The notes under the pieces were generated by a model. The model had not been told where the DNA came from. It ran no database searches and worked only from the letters and a program-made list of their open reading frames with translations. This document shows positions 6,642 to 13,170 of a stretch of 14,100 nt of DNA, piece after piece. The DNA is from DATGLE01 sp035294325 (GTDB lineage Bacteria; Chloroflexota; Ktedonobacteria; Ktedonobacterales; Ktedonobacteraceae). The stretch covers positions 1 to 14,100 of the forward strand of contig DATGLE010000063.1 of the NCBI GenBank assembly GCA_035294325.1. Direction: 5' to 3'. The stretch's first letter is position 1, and the number at the start of each line of letters is the position of its first letter. Both the position numbers and the translations under genes were made by a program.

Positions 6642-7580
6642 TTGAAACTCGTCAGTTTTTCTACGCGCGATATTCCACGGCCCCACGCGGGCATAGTGGA
6701 TGGGGATGAGGTAGTTGATATCGATCTGGCAGGGCGGGCGCTCGGCTTCACACCGCCGGATAACATGCTTACGATCATCGAGGATTACGAGCGCACCAGA
6801 CCAGTGCTACAGGCGATTCTGGATAAGGCTGCGGGCCGCCGCTTCAGCCAGGTACGAACCTTCACCGATACCGGTGCCGTCCAGGCGTTGAGCGAAGTGC
6901 AACTGGCGGCTCCCATTCCGCGCCCCCGCAAAAACATTATGTGCATGGCCCTCAACTACAGCGAGCATGCCAGAGAGACGGCGGAGATACGCGGGCGCTC
7001 GCCGGAGGCGCCGACCATTCCAGTGCTCTTCACCAAAGCGCCAACCGCCGTCAATAGTCCCTTCGGAAATATCGAGATCGATCCGGCCGTCTCTACGGAG
7101 ATCGATTGGGAGGTCGAGCTGGGCGTGATTATCGGCAAGGGCGGGAAGAATATTCGCGCCGAGGATGCGTTATTCCACGTCTTCGGCTACACCGTTATCA
7201 ACGATGTCACCGCGCGCGACCTGCAAGCCCGCCACAAGCAGTATTTCAAGGGAAAGAGCCTCGACGGCTCCTGTCCGATGGGTCCCTGGATCGTGACCGC
7301 CGATGAAATCGCGAACCCGCACAACCTCGCTATACGCCTGCGCGTCAACGGCGAGACCAAACAGGACGCGAATACCAGCCAGATGATCTTTTCGATCAAC
7401 ACGATCATCGCGACGCTCTCGCTCGGCATGACGCTGGAGCCGGGTGATATCATCGCCACCGGCACCCCCAGCGGCGTCGGCTTCTCGCGCAATCCCCCGG
7501 AGTTCCTGAAGCCCGGCGACGTTATGGAGTCCGAAATCGAAGGCATCGGCACCATCAGGAATAATATCGTAGGGAAATAG
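6642..7580 (+). CDS. Fumarylacetoacetate hydrolase (FAH) family enzyme
   Basis: A 312-residue FAH-family protein starting at TTG 6642 and ending in TAG. A short N-terminal domain (1-90) precedes the FAH catalytic domain. KNIMCMALNYSEHARE (97-112) opens the latter. STEIDWEVELGVIIGKGG supplies the metal-binding acids E157 and E159, and VINDVTARDLQ supplies D188. KSLDGSCPMGPW (205-216) and GDIIATGTPSGVG (268-280) are standard family motifs. Members are Mg2+-dependent enzymes that hydrolyse, decarboxylate or isomerise 2-oxo acid products of aromatic breakdown, for example HpaG-type 2-hydroxyhepta-2,4-dienedioate isomerase/decarboxylase; oxaloacetate decarboxylase and acylpyruvate hydrolase are relatives. 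The exact substrate is not readable. It faces an extradiol-dioxygenase-like gene across a convergent spacer, consistent with but not proving a shared aromatic pathway. Confidence 0.9.
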   Translation: MKLVSFSTRDIPRPHAGIVDGDEVVDIDLAGRALGFTPPDNMLTIIEDYERTRPVLQAILDKAAGRRFSQVRTFTDTGAVQALSEVQLAAPIPRPRKNIMCMALNYSEHARETAEIRGRSPEAPTIPVLFTKAPTAVNSPFGNIEIDPAVSTEIDWEVELGVIIGKGGKNIRAEDALFHVFGYTVINDVTARDLQARHKQYFKGKSLDGSCPMGPWIVTADEIANPHNLAIRLRVNGETKQDANTSQMIFSINTIIATLSLGMTLEPGDIIATGTPSGVGFSRNPPEFLKPGDVMESEIEGIGTIRNNIVGK

Positions 7581-7587
7581 ATGTCCC

Positions 7588-7651
7588 CGAAGAAGACGCC
7601 CGCAAGGGGCGTCTCTACATGTAGAGACGCCCCTTGCGGGCGTCTTCTTCG
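7588..7651. repeat. Perfect 64-bp palindrome
   Basis: Arms 7588-7619 and 7620-7651 are exact reverse complements with no loop. The arms carry the same unit as 3400-3457 (GACGCCCGCAAGGGGCG followed by TCTCTACAT) and meet through TCTCTACATGTAGAGA. It begins 8 bp after the FAH stop. It could form a cruciform or very stable RNA hairpin and act as a bidirectional terminator; there is no T-run. Confidence 0.9.
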
Positions 7652-7825
7652 CGGGCGTCTTCTTCGGGGCGTCTTCTTCGCGGGCGTCTTCTTCGTGGGC
7701 CTCTTCTTCGTGGGCCTCTTCTTCGCGGGCGTCTTCTTCGCGGGCGTCTTCTTCGCGGCGTCTTCTTCGGGGCGTCTTCTTCGCGGGCGTCTTCTTCGTG
7801 GGCGTCTTCTTCGCGGGCGTCTTCT
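7641..7825. repeat. 15-bp tandem array of about 13 units
   Basis: CGTCTTCTTCGCGGG-type units repeat with period 15, except three 14-bp units (ending at 7679, 7768 and 7782). Variants have GTGGGC or CCTCTTC. The array starts inside the right arm of the palindrome. No unit contains a stop in any frame, so both strands show long low-complexity frames (for example EEDAR or RLLRG repeats). The 14-bp units change the frame, which argues against a selected protein. The same 15-bp spacing recurs as TGCGAGCGTCCTG at 7864 and 7879. Confidence 0.9.
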
Positions 7826-7921
7826 ATATTTGATCGCAGCCCCTCTTGGTTGGGGGTGCCCCTTGCGAGCGTCCTGGCTGCGAGCGTCCTGATTGCGGGC
7901 ACCCTTACCCGCGCCTGATCC

Positions 7922-8893
7922 CTACACCTGGATCTCTTCGCGCATCCAGGAGGGCATAGCGCCCCACAGATTGAGCGCCAGCGCTCGGGTATGCCAGAGG
8001 CGCGGCGGAGAGGTCACATCATGGTCGTAGTATTGCTCCAGCCCGGCGGATAGCTCGATATGCAGCCCCTCGGAGTCAGCGAAGCGCAGGAACAGATCGG
8101 AGCCGGCTCCGTGGCGGCCAGGCCCCCACAAAATCGGCACATGCTGCCGGCTGAGATGATCGCCCCAGCGCAGAAGTTCTTGCCCGTCGGAGATGCTGTA
8201 GCCAACATGATCGACATCCTGCTTGCTCTCCTGGATGAGCATGAGCGTGTGATGGTTGTGGTTACAGCGCAGCCACGCGGCTTCGCGCAGCAGCCAGTCC
8301 GAGATATCGAAGCCCAGCGCCTCGCTATAGAACTCGACCATTGTATCCAGGTGCGGCGTGTGCAGTGCGACGTGCTGTAAGGCAAGCGGGCGCAGCGATG
8401 TGTAGCGCTCACCACTGGTTGCCGTCGTTCGTGCCAGCACATCATCGGGCGGGACCAGGATTTCGATGCGATTGCCGTCGGGATCGTTGAACCAGAGCGT
8501 ATCGCCCGCGTCGCTATCGCCATCGCGCGGACTCATCGTTAGCTCGACGCCAGAGATTTTGAGGCGAGCCGCCAGCGCAGCAAGTTCGGCATCGGTATCA
8601 ACGGCGAAGGCGAGATGGTGCAGTTGCGTTCGCCTGGCCGATCTGCGACCATTGCCGGGCGCGGGACGCGTATCGTTGAACAGTCCCAGGCAATGATATT
8701 CGTCTCCCAGCGCAAGGAACAGGCCGGCATCACCTGTCTCCGTATCTTGCTCGACAGCGTTATCGGGTGGCAGGCGCAGGTCAAGTCCGAGCACCTGGCG
8801 ATAGAATCGGGCCTGCGTGAGTACGTCTGTCGCCCACAGTCCTACATGCGCCAGTCGCTTCACTTTAACCTTCTGAATTTGCTGATTGCTCAC
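7922..8893 (-). CDS. Two-module VOC protein, extradiol-dioxygenase-like
   Basis: A 323-residue vicinal-oxygen-chelate protein of two tandem modules, the layout of type I extradiol (catechol 2,3-) dioxygenases. The N-terminal module runs from LAHVGLW (H16) to NDPDGNRIEI (E144). The C-terminal module has the likely Fe(II) triad H174 in LQHVALHT, H229 in VDHVGYS and E280 in LHIE, with GPGRHGAGSDLFLRF before the Glu, as in the family. The reaction would be meta-cleavage of a catechol by O2 in the cytoplasm; the substrate is not readable. The frame extends 66 codons further upstream, but GAGGAGGG eight bases before GTG 8893 and the start of the first VOC strand fix the start. Convergent with the FAH-family gene. 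A glyoxalase-like role is the alternative. Confidence 0.85.
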   Translation of the reverse strand: MSNQQIQKVKVKRLAHVGLWATDVLTQARFYRQVLGLDLRLPPDNAVEQDTETGDAGLFLALGDEYHCLGLFNDTRPAPGNGRRSARRTQLHHLAFAVDTDAELAALAARLKISGVELTMSPRDGDSDAGDTLWFNDPDGNRIEILVPPDDVLARTTATSGERYTSLRPLALQHVALHTPHLDTMVEFYSEALGFDISDWLLREAAWLRCNHNHHTLMLIQESKQDVDHVGYSISDGQELLRWGDHLSRQHVPILWGPGRHGAGSDLFLRFADSEGLHIELSAGLEQYYDHDVTSPPRLWHTRALALNLWGAMPSWMREEIQV

Positions 8894-9150
8894 AACGGCA
8901 CCCTCCTCAAATACAGGGATGCAGGGGACGGTAGTCCCCTGCCGGAGCGCGAGGGACCCGGCCCGGGGGCAGGTAATCCTCGCCAAAACCTTTTTCCGCG
9001 TTATGTGCGCCGCAGGCGGTGCGATAAAAGGGGGGAATCGGGGAATACCCCCGCGCCCCCGGTGAAGGGCTACCGCCCTTAATAATCCCACTATTATCAG
9101 GAGCTATCATACTCAGGCTGAGCGTGACGGTCAACGAAACTACCCGAAGG
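8894..9150. other. Spacer with small hairpins and a repeat-end relic
   Basis: GAGGAGGG (8901-8908) is the ribosome-binding site of the VOC gene. Beyond it lie GCAGGGGA-CGGTAG-TCCCCTGC (8921-8942) and AAGGGC-TACC-GCCCTT (9065-9080), two perfect small hairpins. GCGCCGCAGGC at 9007-9017 is the reverse complement of the core of the composite-repeat left end. No gene is visible. Confidence 0.5.
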
Positions 9151-9819
9151 TCATATCTTCTCCTCAGGCATTGGCACATCGACAGGCTGGCCGGCTTCGC
9201 TCTTTGGGGTTGGCGATGACTGGCTCGGGGGCGGCGTGCTCAGGAAATGTTCAACATCGCTCGCCGAGAGATCGATGGTCTCCAGCACGCGGATGAGCGG
9301 CGTCGCCGGCACTGGCGTTTGCGGGAACTCAAGCAGCGGGGTCGCCGGTAGATCGGGCTGCGTATGGCGCACAGGATGGAGTGATGGCACAGGCGCCGTT
9401 GAGTGGCTCATCTCATAGGAGAGCAGGCGCGCCGTAACGACGATCAGCGCCAGCCAGAGTATGCCCAGAATCAGCAATAAGGCCCGGTATTGCAGCAGAA
9501 GCGCCGCCATAATCACAGAGCCTACCAGCAGCGTGGATGCCAGCGCTCCAAAGAGCATGTAGAGCAAGGGCGCGTGCACGGCCTGCGACCACCACATCCC
9601 CTTCATGATAATCATGCGACGCCGCTGGGCCGCTCTGGTTGTGGCGATACAACGCCGCATGCGGGCAGGCCAGAGCGCCCTGCTCACATTGTAGGTGTGC
9701 GCCCTGTAAAGTTGAATTCTTCTGGCAGCCTGCCTTAGTTCGCGCATTCTGCGTATCGTATTTATTTTCTGTAACCTGCGTATTCTGCTTACTCTACGTA
9801 TCCGACTCACCCTACTCAT
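9151..9819 (-). CDS. Basic two-helix membrane protein, function unknown
   Basis: A 222-residue protein of no family I recognise. The N-terminus is very Arg-rich and built on a degenerate hexapeptide, with RVSRIR twice (4-9 and 9-14 region) then RLQKIN and TIRRMR, giving a likely basic amphipathic helix to about residue 40. Two hydrophobic helices follow (about 84-109 and 112-135), joined by a tight QYR turn. The C-terminal 85 residues are Pro-, Ser- and Thr-rich and acidic at the end, so probably disordered. The basic N-terminus before the first helix suggests both termini are cytoplasmic. ATG 9819 is preferred, with GGGGG seven bases upstream; ATG 9843 and further-upstream codons are open, but the upstream part overlaps repeat sequence. 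The gene ends in TGA. Confidence 0.6.
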   Translation of the reverse strand: MSRVSRIRRVSRIRRLQKINTIRRMRELRQAARRIQLYRAHTYNVSRALWPARMRRCIATTRAAQRRRMIIMKGMWWSQAVHAPLLYMLFGALASTLLVGSVIMAALLLQYRALLLILGILWLALIVVTARLLSYEMSHSTAPVPSLHPVRHTQPDLPATPLLEFPQTPVPATPLIRVLETIDLSASDVEHFLSTPPPSQSSPTPKSEAGQPVDVPMPEEKI

Positions 9820-9884
9820 TCCATCGACCCCCAACCACATCATCCCTGAGCAGAATGGTACACAGCCCCCTTTCCCATCAGAGA

Positions 9885-9959
9885 GCGCCTGGTCCCCCAC
9901 CAGCGCCGTCGCGCGAAGGCCCGGCACAAGGAGGCGAGCCATGGAGCATCAGATGCCCT
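9885..9959 (-). repeat. Degenerate copy of the composite palindromic repeat
   Basis: CCGTCGCGCGAAGG (9906-9919) matches CCGTCGCGCAAAGG in copy B (6485-6498) at 13 of 14 positions. ATCAGATGCCCT (9948-9959) is the exact reverse complement of 13158-13169, just left of copy D. GCGCCTGGT (9885-9893) and ACCAGCGC (9899-9906) form an imperfect hairpin. Order and orientation are partly scrambled, so this is a decayed copy. Confidence 0.45.
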
Positions 9960-9978
9960 CTAAATAGCGAACAGGTAT

Positions 9979-10347
9979 AAGCATTATCGCGCCACTGAAG
10001 TGCCGGCATGACACCGGCTACCTTCAGTACACAGCGTGCAACATCTTCCGGCCCCTCCAAACTCCTGCACCTGGCGGGCGCGCGTATACCTCCACCGCCC
10101 ATCACCACATGGCCGCCGCGCTCCAAAAAATCCACCCCACCACGTAACACCACCAGGGACAACTCTCCACAGAACAGGCTGCCCCTCTCGCCCCGGCCAT
10201 GTGGCTCCCCCGCCATCCAGATATTACGCACCCGGACAGGTGCAAGCCACCTCCACATATCCTGGCCTCTTGCCGCACGCAGCGCGATAACAGACGCTGC
10301 ATACGGTGATATTCACACACCGGCACTTCACTGGCGCGATACCGCTT
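9979..10347. repeat. Segment bounded by 28-bp imperfect inverted repeats
   Basis: 9979-10006 (starting AAGCATTATCGCGCC) and the reverse complement of 10320-10347 (starting AAGCGGTATCGCGCC) agree at 25 of 28 positions. They enclose about 313 bp with no recognisable protein. The layout resembles a MITE-like or decayed element, but no target-site duplication is evident to me and no transposase is present. Confidence 0.5.
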
Positions 10348-10417
10348 GCTGTTGTTTATGCTGCTTATAATGAAAGAAAGAAGAACTTTTCTGTCGCGGT
10401 TACTTTGCGGGGAAACA

Positions 10418-10495
10418 CCTCCACCCCTCTATCCTAATCGACTACGACTGCCTTTGAGCAGCGCTTTATAGTCGTAATTATAGGGCGTGAGGAGG
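10418..10495 (+). ncRNA. Candidate structured RNA (nested stems)
   Basis: Four stems nest in register. CCTCC 10418-10422 pairs with GGAGG 10491-10495. CTAT 10429-10432 pairs with ATAG 10480-10483. AAT 10436-10438 pairs with ATT 10477-10479. TACGACT 10443-10449 pairs with AGTCGTA 10470-10476. A TATAAT lies upstream at 10366-10371, without a good -35, and a hairpin followed by CTTTT lies downstream. It matches no RNA class I know; SRP RNA and tmRNA were considered and do not fit. Confidence 0.25.
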
Positions 10496-10526
10496 CTGCC
10501 TGGCGTTGTGAAGGGATGGAGATTCA

Positions 10527-10566
10527 GTTAAGAAGTCTCGAATTCCTTTTCATCTTCTTAACCTTT
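10527..10566 (+). terminator. Weak terminator-like hairpin
   Basis: GTTAAGAAG (10527-10535) and CTTCTTAAC (10554-10562) are perfect 9-bp inverted repeats with an 18-base loop, followed by CTTTTATT. The stem is AT-rich and the loop long, so termination would be weak. It could end a transcript from the candidate RNA region. Confidence 0.3.
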
Positions 10567-10718
10567 TATTGAATTGTCTATATATAATTATATGCGCTCT
10601 GCCACCTATCGTGACTTCGCCCCTCACCATCCCCTCTGAGCGCAGCCACACGCACCCTGCCTGCTATTCGCACTGACAGCACTGAGGTGCGCAGGTGCGC
10701 CTTACCTGGTGAGAGGAA

Positions 10719-10733
10719 AGCGGCACGGCCGCT
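10719..10733 (-). terminator. Putative terminator of the min genes
   Basis: On the minus strand AGCGGC-CGT-GCCGCT begins five bases after the minE stop and is followed by TTTCCTCT. The GC-rich six-base stem with a short pyrimidine tail is consistent with a moderate intrinsic terminator. Confidence 0.5.
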
Positions 10734-10738
10734 CCGCC

Positions 10739-11080
10739 TTATGATTCGCCAGCGTCTTCGACGTGGAGTTTGCCACGCAGCACGTTGCTTGAAGGGGAAT
10801 ACGAGGGCGGATCCCACTCGAAAGAGACCTTCTGCCGCTTGATGGGAACGTTCGCCAGCAGTTTATCCCACCCACCCTCGTGGGCGAGAGTGATCTGCAT
10901 TTGCTTCTCATCTACATCCAGGCGGCGCGAAAGGACTGCCAGTAACTCTGACTTGATGAGTTCGAGTAGTTCCGGGTTCAGCTTCAGGCGATCATGCACC
11001 AGCACCACCTTGAGGCGCTCCTTCGCCATTTCACCCGGCGTTGGCTTCTTGCGACCAATCATAAATTCAAAAACACCCAT
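10739..11080 (-). CDS. minE: Cell division topological specificity factor MinE
   Basis: A 113-residue MinE, which stimulates MinD ATPase and drives MinC/MinD off the membrane so that division is blocked at the poles but allowed at mid-cell. The N-terminal MGVFEFMIGRKK is the membrane-touching segment. AKERLKVVLVHDR (19-31) is the MinD-contacting helix/strand. LNPELLELIKSELLAVLSRRLDVD (34-57) and the beta strand ending NVPIKR (77-82) form the topological-specificity domain. Many MinE proteins end near this point (about 85-90 residues); this one carries about 31 extra residues with a Pro/Ser-rich stretch and an acidic end. AAAAGGG nine bases before ATG supports the start. It lies 14 bp after minD, so the two are clearly co-transcribed. 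It ends in TAA. Confidence 0.95.
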   Translation of the reverse strand: MGVFEFMIGRKKPTPGEMAKERLKVVLVHDRLKLNPELLELIKSELLAVLSRRLDVDEKQMQITLAHEGGWDKLLANVPIKRQKVSFEWDPPSYSPSSNVLRGKLHVEDAGES

Positions 11081-11094
11081 AATTTTTTGCCCTT

Positions 11095-11931
11095 TTAGGA
11101 TGACTGAGAGCGCACACGTTTCTCAGCCACAGGGGGACCAAATCCTACCAGGCGGCGTAGACGTTCTAGTAATGTTGGAGATTCTTCGACCTCATTGAGC
11201 GGGATCTCTTCGCCCAGGATGCGCTGCGCGGCGTTGAGGAAGGCCCGCCCGGCGCGTGAACGCTTATCATGCACAGCGGGTTCGCCCTTGTTGGTCGCAA
11301 TGATAATCGTCTCGTCTTCGGGAATAATGCCCAGCAGGTCGATACCGAGCACCTCCAGTACATCGGCAACATCCATCATATCGCCGCGCTTGACCATTTC
11401 CGGGCGCAGGCGATTGAGGATCAGGCGGGGTTCCGGCTTGCCCGCCGCTTCTACCAGGCCAATAATGCGGTCCGCGTCGCGCACCGAGGCCATTTCCGGG
11501 TTAGCGACAATCACGATCTCATCGGCGCCCACGATGGCGTTGCGAAACCCCTGCTCGATGCCAGCCGGTGAGTCGATCACCACAAAATCAAACTCCTGGC
11601 GTAGTTGCTGGCAAAGCTGCTCCATCTGAACGCTATTGACGGCATTCTTATCGCGAGTCTGAGCAGCAGGCAATAAATAAAGTTCGGGGAGCCGCTTGTC
11701 CTTGATGAGCGCCTGTCGCAGACGGCACTGCCCCTCCACAACATCGACCAGATCGTAGACGATGCGGTTCTCTAATCCCAGCACAGCATCAAGGTTGCGC
11801 AGGCCAATATCCGAATCGACCACGGCAACCTTCCTGCCCTGCATCGCCAGAGCGGTGCCGAGATTGGCCGTTGTCGTCGTTTTCCCCACGCCACCCTTGC
11901 CTGATGTGATGGTAATTACCCTGCTTTCCAT
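11095..11931 (-). CDS. minD: Septum site-determining ATPase MinD
   Basis: A 278-residue MinD. ATP-bound dimers bind the membrane and recruit MinC, and MinE triggers hydrolysis. The deviant Walker A is SGKGGVGKTTTT (10-21) with both signature Lys (K12, K17). Switch I is VVDSDIGLRNLD (37-48), Walker B/switch II is VVIDSPAGIE (117-126), and NRLRPEMV (173-180) is the typical base-recognition region. The C-terminal amphipathic membrane-targeting helix LLERLRRLVGF spans 254-264, followed by a basic tail. ATG 11931 is chosen because AGGGGG lies five bases upstream; GTG two codons earlier sits within that site. It lies 14 bp upstream of minE and 235 bp after minC. It ends in TAA. Confidence 0.96.
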   Translation of the reverse strand: MESRVITITSGKGGVGKTTTTANLGTALAMQGRKVAVVDSDIGLRNLDAVLGLENRIVYDLVDVVEGQCRLRQALIKDKRLPELYLLPAAQTRDKNAVNSVQMEQLCQQLRQEFDFVVIDSPAGIEQGFRNAIVGADEIVIVANPEMASVRDADRIIGLVEAAGKPEPRLILNRLRPEMVKRGDMMDVADVLEVLGIDLLGIIPEDETIIIATNKGEPAVHDKRSRAGRAFLNAAQRILGEEIPLNEVEESPTLLERLRRLVGFGPPVAEKRVRSQSS

Positions 11932-11996
11932 GCTCACCCCCTGATAAAGAAGAACTGTCCAGACTCCAGTAAGAGAATATTGCGTTCATGGCCTGT

Positions 11997-12018
11997 ATGG
12001 TTTTTAGCGCAAAACCAT
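11997..12018. other. Hairpin in the minC-minD spacer
   Basis: ATGGTTTT and AAAACCAT are perfect 8-bp arms around TAGCGC, within the 235-bp spacer between minC and minD. No T-run follows on either strand, so it is not an obvious terminator. It could influence minD mRNA processing or be neutral. Confidence 0.35.
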
Positions 12019-12166
12019 TTGACCATTCAGACTTTCTTATGTACAATCCTCAAGGCGTGAGCGGTCTGGCTGGTGGTGAGGCATCGATCCGCTTGAGGAT
12101 ACTGAAATTAGTATACGCAACAGGCCCCAAAAAATCTAGCGCAATCCCTGAACACGGCACTGCATA

Positions 12167-12934
12167 TCACTTACGCGGTGGGCGGCCGCTCACCCAGGTC
12201 TCGACGACGATCTGGCCGTGCCTGATCGCGGCAACCTCCGGGCGTGGTAGCGCCTCAAAGCCCTCCGGGGGGCGCGAGAGCAAGTGAGCAATACGTAACT
12301 GAACGGGCGATAAAAGCAGCGAACAGACCACGGCATTCTGATTATCGGGATAGCCCGCATGTACCATGCCACGCAGCACGCCCCACACGATTATATCTCC
12401 GCCGGCCACGATCTCCGCTCCCGGATTGACATCCCCCAGCACCACGATGTTGCTATGATGGTGAATCGCCTGCCCTGAGCGTACAGTACGTCGCAAAAAG
12501 AGAGTATCGTCCGATTCGCGCGCATCACGCTGAGCCTGGCCCATTGAGGTATCAGGATTGGGGGATGATTCTGAAAGAGGCAAAGTGATCGTTTTTGCCT
12601 GGCGAGCCTGTGTCGCCTTTTCTAATGATGTTACCGACATTTGATAATACGCGAGGAGGTTTTCCAGCTGGACACGCTCGCTCACGCGTAGACTGCGACG
12701 GCTGGTATCAACCGTCAGTGAGGCGCCGCGAAAAAAGGTGGGAGCCTCGGCGAGCCGTTCGGCGAGCGCATTAAGCAGTTCGCCGAATGGAGTTTCCGGT
12801 TCCAGAGTCAAAAGCAAGCCATTGCGCGTTCCCTTGATAGCAATAGATCCTTGCACAGACTGCTTCTCCTCCTTTTCCAGTCTGTCTGGTCGTATTCTTG
12901 CCTCCGAGGCTTCTTTACCCGATTGTTCCTCCAT
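12167..12934 (-). CDS. minC: Septum site-determining protein MinC
   Basis: A 255-residue MinC, the FtsZ-polymerisation inhibitor carried to the membrane by MinD. The N-terminal FtsZ-inhibiting domain covers about 28-95 (SIAIKGTRNGLLLTLEPETPF and LLNALAERLAEAPTFFRGASLTVD). A polar linker runs from about 105 to 145. The C-terminal beta-helix domain that dimerises and binds MinD is clear: RRTVRSGQAIHH (148-159), VVLGDVNPGAEIVAGGDIIVWG (164-185) and LRGMVHAGYPDNQNA (187-201), with SPVQLRIA (209-216) near the end. RSGQ is the conserved MinD-contact motif. The charged 27-residue N-terminal extension is unusual, and the ribosome-binding site before ATG 12934 is weak, so the start could lie slightly downstream. 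Transcribed ahead of minD and minE. It ends in TGA. Confidence 0.92.
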   Translation of the reverse strand: MEEQSGKEASEARIRPDRLEKEEKQSVQGSIAIKGTRNGLLLTLEPETPFGELLNALAERLAEAPTFFRGASLTVDTSRRSLRVSERVQLENLLAYYQMSVTSLEKATQARQAKTITLPLSESSPNPDTSMGQAQRDARESDDTLFLRRTVRSGQAIHHHSNIVVLGDVNPGAEIVAGGDIIVWGVLRGMVHAGYPDNQNAVVCSLLLSPVQLRIAHLLSRPPEGFEALPRPEVAAIRHGQIVVETWVSGRPPRK

Positions 12935-13029
12935 AGCCCAGCGGCCCCCATCTGCAACTGGAAGCAGGATCGATCAACACTCTACTTATTATTAATTGCG
13001 TGCCTTATTCCCGGCACCATCATGGCCTT

Positions 13030-13108
13030 GCGCCTGCGGCGCTCGCTGGAGGTGTGGTGTGGTGAGGCGAATGCGCGAAGCGCATTCGTCTCACCACACC
13101 ACACCTCC
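13030..13108 (+). repeat. Composite palindromic repeat, copy C
   Basis: Left end GCGCCTGCGGCGCTC (13030-13044). Hairpin arms 13048-13075 and 13081-13108 (28 bp, one G-T type mismatch) around a CGAAG tip. The right-end hairpin is missing, but CGCGATGC follows directly (13108-13115), as it does after the right end of copy D. It lies upstream of minC. Confidence 0.85.
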
Positions 13109-13170
13109 GCGATGCTGTGGAGCCACGCAAACAACTAACCCGCGAGGACGAGAGCACAGGGCATCTGATT

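Larger units (their letters stand above)
9820..10738. other. Long gene-poor region
   Basis: About 0.9 kb with no convincing coding sequence. Overlapping frames on both strands (for example 9878-10258 minus and 10008-10370 plus) are low-complexity, lack ribosome-binding sites and overlap repeats. The left part holds a degenerate composite repeat and an inverted-repeat-bounded segment. The right part (10350-10600) is AT-richer and holds a candidate structured RNA and hairpins, described separately. Confidence 0.55.

Noticed and set aside
7641..7825. Regular repeats that might be a CRISPR array
   Set aside because: Units are contiguous 14-15 bp with no unique spacers and no cas genes nearby.
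9878..10258. 126-codon minus-strand frame in the gene-poor region
   Set aside because: Gly/Arg-rich composition, no good ribosome-binding site, overlaps decayed repeats and the membrane-protein frame. A remnant of a gene cannot be fully excluded.
10008..10370. 120-codon plus-strand frame
   Set aside because: Pro/Thr/Arg-rich low-complexity translation crossing both inverted repeats; no family match or start signal.
10436..10483. Resemblance to a tmRNA tag region or SRP RNA
   Set aside because: The frame ends in SSAL rather than an ALAA-type tag, no tRNA-like ends flank it, and the SRP GGAA-loop motif is absent.
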